DNA from: Archaeoglobaceae archaeon
GTDB lineage: Archaea > Halobacteriota > Archaeoglobi > Archaeoglobales > Archaeoglobaceae
NCBI GenBank assembly: GCA_027036775.1
Contig: JALWDS010000014.1
Coordinates: forward strand, 1 to 40,594
DNA: 40,594 bases
Direction: 5' to 3'
Under the pieces are notes generated by a model, which saw only the letters and a program-made list of their open reading frames with translations, was not told the DNA's origin and ran no database searches. This document shows, piece by piece, positions 17,560 through 26,120 of the stretch; within the stretch, counting starts at the first letter, position 1; every line of letters starts with the position of its first letter. The position numbers and the translations under genes were made by a program.

Positions 17560-18174
17560 ATGTGTGAGACAGCTTACGGTAAGCTTGAAAGGATTTACTT
17601 GGGCGGTGAGGCCGAAGTGAGAATTTACGAAAATGTAGTTGAAAAGATAAGAAAGCCGAAACGTTACAGACATCCCAAGTTGGACGAAATTCTGAGAAGG
17701 AGCAGAACGAAAACCGAGGCGAAGATAATATCCTTGGCGAGAAGGAATGGAGTTCCCACACCCGTAGTTCTGGACGTTGAAGGGGATAAGATAGTTATGG
17801 AGAGGATAAGGGGTAAGCCAGTTAAGGAGGTAATGAGCACTGAAATAAGCGAGAAGATCGGGAGATACGTTGCGAGGATGCACAAAGCTGGGATAATTCA
17901 CGGGGATGTAACTCCGATGAACATGATTCTCAGCGGGGATAAGATTTACTTCGTCGATTTTGGGTTGGCCTTCATAGAGGATAGAGTTGAACCCAAGGGG
18001 GTTGATCTCCACGTTTACTTCGAATCCCTAAAGGCGAGTTTCGACAACTGGGAGGAGCTCAAAGAAGCTTTTTTAAGAGGTTACAGGAGTGAATACGAGA
18101 GGGCTGACGAGGTTATAAAGAGGGCTGAGGAGATAGAGTTGAGGGGAAGGTATGTGGAAAGAAGAATGACTTAA
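17560..18174 (+). CDS. bud32: KEOPS complex kinase/ATPase Bud32
   Basis: Small atypical kinase of the KEOPS complex, needed with Kae1 for the t6A37 modification of tRNA. 204 aa. GGEAEV and the EKIRKPKRYRHPKLDEIL segment form the minimal N-lobe, IVMERIRGKPV the hinge, HGDVTPMNMIL the catalytic loop (usually HGDLTTSN, so P and M replace two conserved small polar residues), and VDFGLAFIEDRVEPKGVDLHV the metal loop. The C-terminal YVERRMT matches the basic end used in tRNA binding. It is a stand-alone protein, whereas several euryarchaea fuse Kae1 and Bud32. The stop codon shares TTAA with the convergent radical SAM gene. Confidence 0.93.
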   Translation: MCETAYGKLERIYLGGEAEVRIYENVVEKIRKPKRYRHPKLDEILRRSRTKTEAKIISLARRNGVPTPVVLDVEGDKIVMERIRGKPVKEVMSTEISEKIGRYVARMHKAGIIHGDVTPMNMILSGDKIYFVDFGLAFIEDRVEPKGVDLHVYFESLKASFDNWEELKEAFLRGYRSEYERADEVIKRAEEIELRGRYVERRMT

Positions 18175-19013
18175 AGCTTGAACATCCAATCTCTTCTAAT
18201 TTCTGGGGGTTTTCTTGCAATTGCGTTTCTCCTAACGAACTTCAAATCGTTGACATCATCTATTTGCTTCAGTATCTCATCCAAAGTTACCTTTATGCAT
18301 CCCGGTATAACAACGTTAACAAACTCGCTACACTCATAAACAACCTTTAAGTATTCGTATAGGCTTTCAGACTTTTCCAAATCGAACCCCAAGGCTGTCA
18401 AATCTCTTAAATTCTCTTTATAGACCGAACAAGGTTGAATGAAGTGCTCATCAACCCCCATCTCACCCAAAAGTTTTGAAAGTTCAACCAAATCGTTAAC
18501 GTTTGGGAGATGAACCGATCTAACAGTCAATACGCAATCCATATCCAAGGCGTTTTCAACGTTCTCAAGAACTTGGAAAAACGTATCTTTACCAGTTATC
18601 AGTTTGTAGGTTTTGGGGTTTGCGGTATCCAAACTCACCATAGCGATGTCTATCAAACCGTCTAAATCAGTGAAGTCTATTGTTCCGTTCGTTTGCAGAT
18701 CAATTCTTGCATCAAATCTCTCCCTAAGACCTTCGATTATCCTTGCAACCCTATCGACACCAACCGTTAGGGGTTCTCCGTATTGGGATATCGTGATAGC
18801 CTTAGGATTTAAATCGCCGTAGTAACCTTCCTTCGGAGCGGTTTTGTTGATTAGGGCTACCTTGGAGTAACAGTAAATGCAATTCAAATTGCAAGAAGTC
18901 GTTATCTCGTAAGAGGGATGGTGTTTTGGCTCCTTTATCGATAAATCCAGTCCTTCACAACCTACACAGTGTTTAGGATATTCCAAATTCTTCAAAAAGT
19001 CGTAAAAATCCAT
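18171..19013 (-). CDS. radical SAM protein of unknown specificity
   Basis: 280 aa with the CxxxCxxC cluster motif CNLNCIYC near residue 42, GEPLT for SAM methyl-group contact, and the strand pattern IDLQTNGTI...IAMVSLDTANPKTY of a radical SAM barrel. Two more cysteines at the N-terminus (HCVGCEG) and one in VVIPGCIK might bind an auxiliary cluster. The start ATG is one base after the eS1 stop (TAAcATG), so it is co-transcribed with the ribosomal protein gene. A role tied to translation or RNA/protein modification is possible but not shown. The 3' end overlaps bud32 by 4 nt. Confidence 0.85.
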   Translation of the reverse strand: MDFYDFLKNLEYPKHCVGCEGLDLSIKEPKHHPSYEITTSCNLNCIYCYSKVALINKTAPKEGYYGDLNPKAITISQYGEPLTVGVDRVARIIEGLRERFDARIDLQTNGTIDFTDLDGLIDIAMVSLDTANPKTYKLITGKDTFFQVLENVENALDMDCVLTVRSVHLPNVNDLVELSKLLGEMGVDEHFIQPCSVYKENLRDLTALGFDLEKSESLYEYLKVVYECSEFVNVVIPGCIKVTLDEILKQIDDVNDLKFVRRNAIARKPPEIRRDWMFKL

Positions 19014-19014
19014 G

Positions 19015-19647
19015 TTAAGCTACAGCTTTAACCTCCTGTGGTTGTTCAACTTCGACCTTCTTGGGCTCAGATAATAGTTCTATCTTCCTTATCTCAACCC
19101 TCCTCAAAGGATATATCTTCTTGGCGTTCTTGTAGATTTCCGACGGAATCCTTCCCAAAATGCACTCCTGAAGGAACTGAACGAAGTTCTTCTGGCTTGC
19201 GTTGTTTGTTATTATCTCTCTCATTATCTTTCTTATCGCACTCTTTTGAGACGTTTTGCACCTCTTTATCGTGAAAGCGACAGGCTTAACCCTCAAAACG
19301 TATCCATCCGCAGTTGTGACGTCTATAACGTCGTCTATCTTGCTCGTTCTCCTTCTAACCAAGCTGTTTATGTATTCCCTCATCATTTCGAAGCGATGGA
19401 ACTTCGTGTAAGCGTTATCTCCAGCGACTCTGTAAACCTTGAATATCAACTTCTTGTAGGGGTTTTGATTTGAGTAATCGTTCGTTAGCTCCGCCAAAGT
19501 AACCTCAACCGTTCTGTTTATTACCTTCTGAGGATCGTCAGCCGGAGTTTCCCCAATCTCAGCCAAACCGAAGTATTCTGGAGCTATGAGCGTATACCAC
19601 TTCTTCATGCTCCACTTGTCCTTAACTCTCGCCCTCCTTCTCGCCAT
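19015..19647 (-). CDS. rps3ae: small-subunit ribosomal protein eS1 (S3Ae)
   Basis: Archaeal/eukaryal 30S protein eS1, 210 aa from ATG 19647. It begins MARRRARVKDKWSMKKWYTLIAPEYF and contains GETPADDPQKVINRTVEVTL, FKVYRV, TSKIDDVIDV and YPLRRVEIRKIELL, all typical. The longer form from ATG 19659 is less likely because the TATA box (TTTATTAA, 19670-19677) lies 26 nt from 19647, giving a leaderless start there. The acidic/Pro-rich tail VEVEQPQEVKAVA is a normal variable end. A candidate C/D box sRNA lies directly upstream between this gene and serS. Confidence 0.95.
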   Translation of the reverse strand: MARRRARVKDKWSMKKWYTLIAPEYFGLAEIGETPADDPQKVINRTVEVTLAELTNDYSNQNPYKKLIFKVYRVAGDNAYTKFHRFEMMREYINSLVRRRTSKIDDVIDVTTADGYVLRVKPVAFTIKRCKTSQKSAIRKIMREIITNNASQKNFVQFLQECILGRIPSEIYKNAKKIYPLRRVEIRKIELLSEPKKVEVEQPQEVKAVA

Positions 19648-19669
19648 AAAAGTTGGCATTGGGAATCAA

Positions 19670-19677
19670 TTAATAAA
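19670..19677 (-). promoter_or_regulatory. TATA box of the eS1 gene
   Basis: TTTATTAA on the minus strand, centred about 26 nt from the ATG at 19647. No Shine-Dalgarno precedes that ATG, consistent with a leaderless transcript. Confidence 0.5.
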
Positions 19678-19694
19678 GTTTTTCACTCACAAAA

Positions 19695-19750
19695 AACCTC
19701 AGAAATCGGCAAATTCATCACTTCTCAGCACTGTTTTTTCCTCATCGGTT
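19695..19750 (-). ncRNA. candidate C/D box sRNA (double guide)
   Basis: Read on the minus strand: AACC flank, a C box CCGATGA (19748-19742, core GATGA intact), a 13-nt guide, D' box CTGA (19728-19725), a 3-nt spacer, C' box GTGATGA (19721-19715, perfect), a 12-nt guide ATTTGCCGATTT (19714-19703), D box CTGA (19702-19699) and GGTT complementary to the 5' AACC. Order, 12-13 nt guides, short D'-C' spacer and 56-nt length are those of archaeal C/D sRNAs, which guide 2'-O-methylation with fibrillarin (encoded at 3030-3680), Nop5 and L7Ae. It lies in the 133-nt gap between serS and eS1 and could be processed from the serS transcript. The weak point is the C box, which deviates at its first two bases. 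Confidence 0.72.
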
Positions 19751-19780
19751 GAAGGAATTAAAAGCGTGGGATTATTAAAG

Positions 19781-21142
19781 TTAACTCTTTTTGGGGGTTA
19801 TGAACTCCTTAGGTGCGGAATCTATCGGCTCTAAATACCTCCTCAAAACCTTGGGAATCTCAACCCTCCCATCTTCAAGCTGATAGTTTTCTATTATGGC
19901 TGTTATAGCCCTCGTTGTCGCTATTGCGGTTGAGTTTAGGGTGTGAACGAACCCCTTTGACGGTGCACCTCTCTTTTCAGCATACCTCACGTTCAACCTA
20001 AAGCTCTGCCAGTCCGTGCAGTTGCTACAAGAGACCATCTCCCTAAATTTACCTTGAGCTGGCATCCACGCCTCCAAATCGTATTTTTTAGATGCTACAA
20101 CTCCCAAATCTCCAGAACAGACGTTAACAACTCTATACGGAATACCCAAACCCTGCCAGAGCTTCTCAGCGTTTTCTATTAGCTTTTCGTGCCACTCCCA
20201 ACTCTGATCTGGTAAACAGTAAACGAACTGCTCGACCTTGTTGAAAACGTGAACCCTGAATATGCCCTTGGTGTCCTTGCCGTGGGCACCTGCCTCCTTC
20301 CTGAAGCATGGTGAAAATCCTGCGTAGAGGAGTGGCAGTTCATCCTCGCTCAAAACCTCGTTCATGTGCATGCTCGCAAGGGGATGTTCCGAAGTCGCTA
20401 TGAGATACAAATCTTCGTCTTCGATCTTGTAAAGCATCTCCTCGAAGTCGATTAAGGCTGTAACTCCTTGATAGGCTCTTCTGTTTAGCATGTAGGGAGG
20501 AACTACAACTTTGAAACCCTTTTTTGATAGAAAATCCAATGCATACATAGTTAGAGCAAAATCCAACCAAACGAGATCGTCGAACATGTAGTAAAACCTC
20601 GAACCTGCAACCTTACCAGCCCTAATCGTATCTACAAACCCGAACTTCTCGGTGTAATCCGCATGTCCCAAAATCGGCTTATCCAAAACCTCGTATTCCA
20701 CATCGAACCCTTCGGTCTGCCTCAAAAACGAATCCAGATGATCCTTGTAAACCTTACACTTTCCCCAGAACCTTACGGGAACGTTGTCCTCATCGCTTTC
20801 ACCGTAGGGAACGCTCTCGTGGATTATGTTGGGAATAGACAGCAAGATTTCCTTTAAATTCTCCTCGACCCTCTTTAACTCCTCCTCCTTAGCCTTTATC
20901 GTTTTCGATATCTCCTTCGCCCTTTGAATTAAATTTCTGTTTCCCTTCCTTATCTCATCGGATATCTTGTTCCTCTCGTGCCTAAGTTCATCCAACTCCT
21001 TCATCAGTCTTCTGTAGATTTTGTCGAGCTCTACGGCCTTGTAAACTATTTCGATATCCTCACCTCTTCTCTTTTGAGATTCGATGAGTATATCTGGATT
21101 TTCTCTTAAAGCCCTGAGTATGCTCCAGTGATGGCTCAGCAT
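19781..21142 (-). CDS. serS: seryl-tRNA synthetase
   Basis: Class II synthetase of the common bacterial/eukaryal type, not the rare methanogen SerRS. 453 aa. The N-terminal long coiled-coil arm that contacts the tRNA-Ser variable arm covers about residues 30-105. The core shows GFKVVVPPYMLNRRAYQGV, TSEHPLASMH, AGFSPCFRKEAGAHGKDTKGIFRVHVFNKVEQF (motif 2), DLEAWMP, EMVSCSNCTDWQSFRLNVRY and LNSTAIATTRAITAIIENYQ (motif 3). It starts 31 nt after the leuC stop, probably as one transcript. The C-terminal region downstream of motif 3 is complete. Confidence 0.96.
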   Translation of the reverse strand: MLSHHWSILRALRENPDILIESQKRRGEDIEIVYKAVELDKIYRRLMKELDELRHERNKISDEIRKGNRNLIQRAKEISKTIKAKEEELKRVEENLKEILLSIPNIIHESVPYGESDEDNVPVRFWGKCKVYKDHLDSFLRQTEGFDVEYEVLDKPILGHADYTEKFGFVDTIRAGKVAGSRFYYMFDDLVWLDFALTMYALDFLSKKGFKVVVPPYMLNRRAYQGVTALIDFEEMLYKIEDEDLYLIATSEHPLASMHMNEVLSEDELPLLYAGFSPCFRKEAGAHGKDTKGIFRVHVFNKVEQFVYCLPDQSWEWHEKLIENAEKLWQGLGIPYRVVNVCSGDLGVVASKKYDLEAWMPAQGKFREMVSCSNCTDWQSFRLNVRYAEKRGAPSKGFVHTLNSTAIATTRAITAIIENYQLEDGRVEIPKVLRRYLEPIDSAPKEFITPKKS

Positions 21143-21173
21143 CGAACGTAGTTGAAGTGTAGATATAAAAATG

Positions 21174-22421
21174 TTACAAAAACTCTCTCGGATCCGTTAT
21201 CTCTCCCTTTATTGCCGAAGCTACTGCGGTAGCTGGAGAGGATAGGTATATCTCAGCGTTGGGATTACCCATCCTTCCCTTGAAGTTCCTGTTCTGAGTC
21301 GATAGGCAAACCTCCCCGTCGGCCAAAACGCCCATGTGTATTCCGACGCAGGGCCCGCATCCCGGGGGTAAAACAACACCACCAGCTTCAACTATCGTTT
21401 TGAGGTAGCCTAACTCCAAAGCTTTGATATAAATTCTCCTACTCGCTGGACAAACGAGCAATCTAACATCTCTGTGAACTTTATTGTTCTTCAAAATCCT
21501 TGCCACTACCTCTATATCGCTCAGCCTACCGTTTGTGCATGTGCCAATGTAAACCTGATCCACCTTAATTCCTTCAACCTCGCTGACTGGAGAAACGTTA
21601 TCAACGTTGTGGGGTTTGGCAACCATCGGCTCTATGTCCGCATTGAAATAGAGTTCCTTCTCGTAATCCGCATCCTCGTCGGCCTTAATTTCTCTAAAGC
21701 ATTTTTCTCTTCCCATTTCAGCTAAAAATCTTCTCGTAACTTCGTCGGTTTCAAAAAGACCAGCTTTAGCTCCGCATTCAACTACCATGTTTGCCATGGT
21801 CAATCGGGAATCCATGTCCATACCTTTTACGGTTTCACCGTGAAACTCCAAAGCCTTGTACGTTGCACCATCTACCCCCAACTCACCGATTATGTGCAAA
21901 ATTATGTCCTTCGCAAACACACCCTTAGGCATCTTACCGTCTATCTGAACTCTGAACGTTTCTGGAACTCTGAACCAGTTCTTCCCCAAAACCATCGAAA
22001 TCGCCACATCTGTCGAACCCATCCCCGTTGCAAAACATCCCAGAGCTCCGTAGGTGCACGTGTGTGAGTCCGCACCGACAGCCAAATCCCCGGGACAAAC
22101 GAACTTTTCGACCATCACCTGATGTATGACACCATCTCCGACGTCGTTCATGTCCGCACCGATTTCCTTGGCAAAGCTCCTAATGAGCTTCTGATCGTTC
22201 GCCAACTCCCTTCTTGGAGGGGGTGATGCGTGGTCTATGAAGAAGTGCGAAATCTTTCCAGCCTTAACCTCTCTACCGAGCTCCCTAATCCTCCTTATTG
22301 CGAGCGGTGCGGTTCCGTCTTGGAGGGCTATGAGGTCTATCTTGGCAACCACTATGTCTCCAGCGTAACAATCTTTCCCGCTCTTCTCACTTAGAATTTT
22401 TTCCGCTATCGTTTGACCCAT
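21174..22421 (-). CDS. leuC: 3-isopropylmalate dehydratase / homoaconitase-type large subunit
   Basis: Aconitase-superfamily large subunit, 415 aa, with the [4Fe-4S] cysteines in IGTCTNGR and in the pair CGPCVG. ADSHTCTYGALG and TGMGSTDVA belong to the substrate site. The archaeal short LeuC/HacA form works with a separate small swivel subunit (LeuD/HacB), which is not in this window. In this family isopropylmalate versus homoaconitate specificity is set mainly in the small subunit, so leucine biosynthesis is the more common role but not proven. serS follows on the same strand. The upstream 120 bp is shared divergently with mcm. Confidence 0.88.
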   Translation of the reverse strand: MGQTIAEKILSEKSGKDCYAGDIVVAKIDLIALQDGTAPLAIRRIRELGREVKAGKISHFFIDHASPPPRRELANDQKLIRSFAKEIGADMNDVGDGVIHQVMVEKFVCPGDLAVGADSHTCTYGALGCFATGMGSTDVAISMVLGKNWFRVPETFRVQIDGKMPKGVFAKDIILHIIGELGVDGATYKALEFHGETVKGMDMDSRLTMANMVVECGAKAGLFETDEVTRRFLAEMGREKCFREIKADEDADYEKELYFNADIEPMVAKPHNVDNVSPVSEVEGIKVDQVYIGTCTNGRLSDIEVVARILKNNKVHRDVRLLVCPASRRIYIKALELGYLKTIVEAGGVVLPPGCGPCVGIHMGVLADGEVCLSTQNRNFKGRMGNPNAEIYLSSPATAVASAIKGEITDPREFL

Positions 22422-22541
22422 GCCGACACTAAGTTTTTGAAATTAAACCGTTTCGTATATCGACGAGGTAAAATTCTTCAATTTTATTCATTTCCACCGA
22501 CCGATTAACCTTAAATCCGTTCGTGAAAATTTCGGTTTGCA

Positions 22542-25500
22542 ATGGTGAGCGTCGAGATTTGGAGGGAATTCCTCGAAAATTATTGTAAAGATAAGATAAA
22601 CGAACTCGTCAGCCTGTATGCTGAAAACGGTCGAGTTAAACCGTCTCTTGAGATAGACGTGAATAAGAGGTTGAAGAACTTTCTATACTCAAGGAACCTC
22701 GAAGACGTTTTCGAAAGCAAGCCAGACGTCGTTATAAACATGATAAAGTCCGCTGTTAGGGACATCTGCAGGATGTACGACGTCGAAGTCAAAGACCTCA
22801 ACGTCAGATTCGTAAACTTGCCAAAGAAACTGCTCATAAAGAACCTGAATCACTCTTACATCAACAAGTTCGTATCGGTTGAGGGAATAGTCAGGAAGGT
22901 TTACGAACCCAAGCCGGTTTTGAAATACGCCGTTTTTGAGTGTCCGAGTTGCGGAGCCAAATACGGGAGTGAAGAGGAGGGGGGATTCGTTCAGAAACCT
23001 TTCAAGTGCGAGCAGTGCGATGAAAGGAACCTCATACTGAATGTAGATGAAAGCGAGCTAACCGATATTCAAAAAATCCAGATACAGGACCTACCCGAAA
23101 ATTTGGAGAGTTCGGAGCCACCGAAGCTTTTAGACGTTTATCTCTACGACGACTTGGCTGGAAAGGTCTTACCGGGTGACAAAGTTATAGTCAACGGTAT
23201 TCTTAGGGTTAAAGGCGGTAAGAAGTTTAAGGCTGAGCTCGATACCTACTTGGAAGCTAACTCCATCGAATTCATAGATCAGGACGTTAGAAACATTCAG
23301 ATAACGGAAAGCGATAAGGAGGAGATAAGAAAGTTAGCTAAAAGAGAAGATATATACGAACTTTTGGTTCAATCCCTCGCCCCCTCAATTAGGGGATACG
23401 ATATCATAAAGGAGGCGATAATTCTTCAGCTCTTCGGAGGTATTACGAGGGTTAATCCAGATGGAACTAAGCAGAGGGGAGACATACACATTTTACTTGT
23501 GGGTGACCCAGCTACATCTAAATCCCAATTACTCAGGGCGGTAAAACAAGTGGCTCCTCGTGCAATATTGGCTACTGGCTATGCATCTACTGGTGCCGGA
23601 TTGTGTGTGGCACCGGACTCTATCGTATTCACCGACAGTTGTGCATTGGAAATTGAGAAGTTCGTAGAAGAAAATATGATCTCTCCAGTGAAATACAACG
23701 AAATTGCAGAGTATTCCAAGGTCAAGGGGGTTAGAGTGCAGACTCTTAACGATGCAAAAGTTTCTGAAAAAGCTGTTGAGAAGGTTTGGAGACTTAAATC
23801 ACCTGCAAAGTTAGTGAAGATAACTACTCAAACTGGTAAGGAACTGATAACGACTCCCGAAACGAAAGTCATGGTTTTAGAAGGTAGTAAGATATCTTGG
23901 AAACCCGCAAAGGATCTCACTGAGCAGGATTACGTTGCTACTGTAAAAAGACTGAAGCATAGGGGTAGAGTCGTTACTACGCTTGAACTACTTTCAGACC
24001 TCGACAACTTAATGGTCTACGGTGTAAAGGGTATTGTTAAGAAACTTGTCGATATAGCAACATCCAAGCTTGGAATAACCAAGAAAGAGTTATCCAAGAT
24101 GATCGGAACCTACGAAAACAGCCTGATCTACAACTGGGTCAAGGATAACGCAAGAGGAAACATTAAAATGAAACATCTCAGAAAACTCATTGAAATTGCG
24201 GGAGTTAGTTGGGAGGATGTTGCGAAGGAGGTAGATGAAGTATCTCTAAGGGCTGGAAAAAGAATAAGGATACCGGTTTGTGTGGATGAAAAGCTTGCAT
24301 ATCTTGCGGGATTGATTGCTGGAGATGGATGTGTCGTTAGCAACTCCGACAGGTTCATCATAAGGTTTACCAGTAGTTGCGATGAGCTTAGAAGAAGGTT
24401 TAAGGAGCTCATACGGGATATTTTTGGCATAGAGGCGAGAGATGTAATTTGGAGGGGTAAGGTTCCAACGGTTGAATTTAGCTCAAAAATCGTAGCGCAC
24501 ATACTTAAAAAACTTGGTATCCCTCCCTCACCGAAGTCATCAAAACTCGACATGACACCGCTTTTGTTGACCTTACCTAATGAAGTCTTAGCTGGATTCA
24601 TAAGGGGATTGTTCGACTGCGATGGATGTGTAGTTACAAGAAGAAATGGCTCTTCGATAGTATTAGACACAACGAGCAAGAATTTAGCAAAGAAGCTACA
24701 GTTAGCCCTTCTCAGATTTGGAATAATTGCACACCTCAGAAAGAGAAATGTAAAGGGTAAAACCAACGGAAAAGACGTTGACGATAGGTATTCCTTAGTA
24801 ATCTACGGTGAAAATATCGAGAAGTTTGCAAAATACATCGGATTTGGAAATCCTGAGAAAGCTATGAAGTTGCAGAAACTCCTTGAAAGGAGATGCAAGA
24901 AATCCAATCCAAACTTGGATGTGATTCCGGGAGTGGGAGAAATCATAAATGAGATTAAGAAACTGAAGAATTCATGCGATGGAGATGAAAGGATAAAGTT
25001 GCTCGAATTTTTAGCGAATTCAGATATCTTATGGGAGAGAGTAAAGAATTTAGAGATCATAGATTCCCCATTTGATTTCGTTTACGATTTGACAGTTGAG
25101 AATACGCACAGTTTCATAGCCAACGGTATAGTCGTTCACAATACGGTTACCGCGGTCAAGGCCGAAGACGGTAGATGGACGCTCGAAGCTGGAGCCTTGG
25201 TTTTGGCGGATAGGGGGATTGCTTTGATAGACGAGATGGAGAAGATGGACAAGAAGGATAGGAGATATATGCTGGAAAGTCTCGAACAGCAAACCATTAC
25301 CGTGGCCAAAGCGGGAATAAACGCAACCTTGAACACGAGATGCTCGATTTTGGCATGTGCAAATCCGAAGAGGGGTAGGTTCGACAAGCACGAACCGATA
25401 GTCGATCAGATTGATTTAGATCCCCCACTTCTCTCGAGGTTCGATCTGATATTCGTTGTTTTGGACGAACCCGACGAGGAGAGGGACAAGGAGATTGCAA

Positions 25501-26090
25501 GGACAATACTTTCAAGCGATACGGAGAGCAAAAAGCCGAAGATCGATCCAGAACTTTTCAAGAAATACGTCCTCTTCGCGAGGAACGAGATAAAGAACAT
25601 AGTTCTAACTCCCGAGGCGGAACAGAAGATAATAGATTACTACATAAGTTTGAGAATGAGGAGCAAGGAGCAAGGGGCAATAGCCATAACCGCAAGGCAA
25701 CTCGAAGCTTTGAGGAGGTTGACCGAGGCTTCTGCAAAGATAAGGCTCAGCGGTGTTGCAACGGAAGAGGATGCGGAAAGGGCTATAAGGATTTTCGAGG
25801 AGAGCATAAAGCAGATTGCTATTGATCCAGAAACGGGCAAGTTGGACATAGATTACGCCATAAGCGGTGTTTCCGCCACTCAGAGGGATAGGATAGCCGT
25901 CATAAAGAACATCGTGAAGGAGTTGGAGGATTCGACGTCTTGGGGTGCTCCCGAGGAGGAGATACTTGAGAGAGCCGAACAGGCTAAGATAAGCAGGGAA
26001 AAAGCTTTGGAAACCCTCGAAAAGCTGAAGCAGAGGGGAGAGCTTTACTCACCTCGTCACGGCTACTACAGGGTTGCGGACTATGGGTAA
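22542..26090 (+). CDS. mcm: replicative helicase MCM precursor containing an intein
   Basis: The archaeal replicative helicase subunit, 1182 aa before and 669 aa after splicing. N-terminal domain with a zinc motif (CPSCGAKYGS...CEQCDERN), OB-fold strands (EFIDQD), then the AAA+ core: Walker A GDPATSKS from residue 321, the intein after ATGYASTGAGL, then TVTAVKAEDGRWTLEAGALVLAD (pre-sensor hairpin region), Walker B IALIDEMEKM, sensor 1 ILACANPKRGRF, arginine finger LLSRFDLIF. The C-terminal winged helix ends YSPRHGYYRVADYG. TTAAAT at 22511-22516 suggests a leaderless ATG at 22542. Agl23-like follows 30 nt after the stop. Confidence 0.97.
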   Translation: MVSVEIWREFLENYCKDKINELVSLYAENGRVKPSLEIDVNKRLKNFLYSRNLEDVFESKPDVVINMIKSAVRDICRMYDVEVKDLNVRFVNLPKKLLIKNLNHSYINKFVSVEGIVRKVYEPKPVLKYAVFECPSCGAKYGSEEEGGFVQKPFKCEQCDERNLILNVDESELTDIQKIQIQDLPENLESSEPPKLLDVYLYDDLAGKVLPGDKVIVNGILRVKGGKKFKAELDTYLEANSIEFIDQDVRNIQITESDKEEIRKLAKREDIYELLVQSLAPSIRGYDIIKEAIILQLFGGITRVNPDGTKQRGDIHILLVGDPATSKSQLLRAVKQVAPRAILATGYASTGAGLCVAPDSIVFTDSCALEIEKFVEENMISPVKYNEIAEYSKVKGVRVQTLNDAKVSEKAVEKVWRLKSPAKLVKITTQTGKELITTPETKVMVLEGSKISWKPAKDLTEQDYVATVKRLKHRGRVVTTLELLSDLDNLMVYGVKGIVKKLVDIATSKLGITKKELSKMIGTYENSLIYNWVKDNARGNIKMKHLRKLIEIAGVSWEDVAKEVDEVSLRAGKRIRIPVCVDEKLAYLAGLIAGDGCVVSNSDRFIIRFTSSCDELRRRFKELIRDIFGIEARDVIWRGKVPTVEFSSKIVAHILKKLGIPPSPKSSKLDMTPLLLTLPNEVLAGFIRGLFDCDGCVVTRRNGSSIVLDTTSKNLAKKLQLALLRFGIIAHLRKRNVKGKTNGKDVDDRYSLVIYGENIEKFAKYIGFGNPEKAMKLQKLLERRCKKSNPNLDVIPGVGEIINEIKKLKNSCDGDERIKLLEFLANSDILWERVKNLEIIDSPFDFVYDLTVENTHSFIANGIVVHNTVTAVKAEDGRWTLEAGALVLADRGIALIDEMEKMDKKDRRYMLESLEQQTITVAKAGINATLNTRCSILACANPKRGRFDKHEPIVDQIDLDPPLLSRFDLIFVVLDEPDEERDKEIARTILSSDTESKKPKIDPELFKKYVLFARNEIKNIVLTPEAEQKIIDYYISLRMRSKEQGAIAITARQLEALRRLTEASAKIRLSGVATEEDAERAIRIFEESIKQIAIDPETGKLDIDYAISGVSATQRDRIAVIKNIVKELEDSTSWGAPEEEILERAEQAKISREKALETLEKLKQRGELYSPRHGYYRVADYG
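23604..25142 (+). mobile_element. MCM intein with LAGLIDADG endonuclease domain (513 aa)
   Basis: First residue Cys (CVAPDSIVFTD), last residues GIVVHN, +1 residue Thr, restoring GAGLTVTAVKAEDG. The block B region is ELITTPETKVMV, where the usual Thr-x-x-His is changed to T-P-E-T. The endonuclease motifs are YLAGLIAGDGC and FIRGLFDCDGC, with both acidic residues kept. Codon use is more AT-rich than the host gene (frequent AAT, GAT, GAA, TTA, TCA), unlike the other two inteins, suggesting later arrival. The missing block B His could slow N-S acyl shift. The insertion point is between the Walker A and Walker B motifs. Confidence 0.93.
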
Positions 26091-26120
26091 AATATTTTTT
26101 CAAACCCTTGAGTTAGGGGC

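Noticed and set aside
22498-22508. The 11-mer CGACCGATTAA upstream of mcm recurs upstream of SmAP2 (30285-30295), with a partial copy near 12288, as a shared regulatory element.
   Set aside because: Its position relative to the TATA box differs in the two promoters, and one 11-bp match among intergenic DNA of this size is close to chance expectation.
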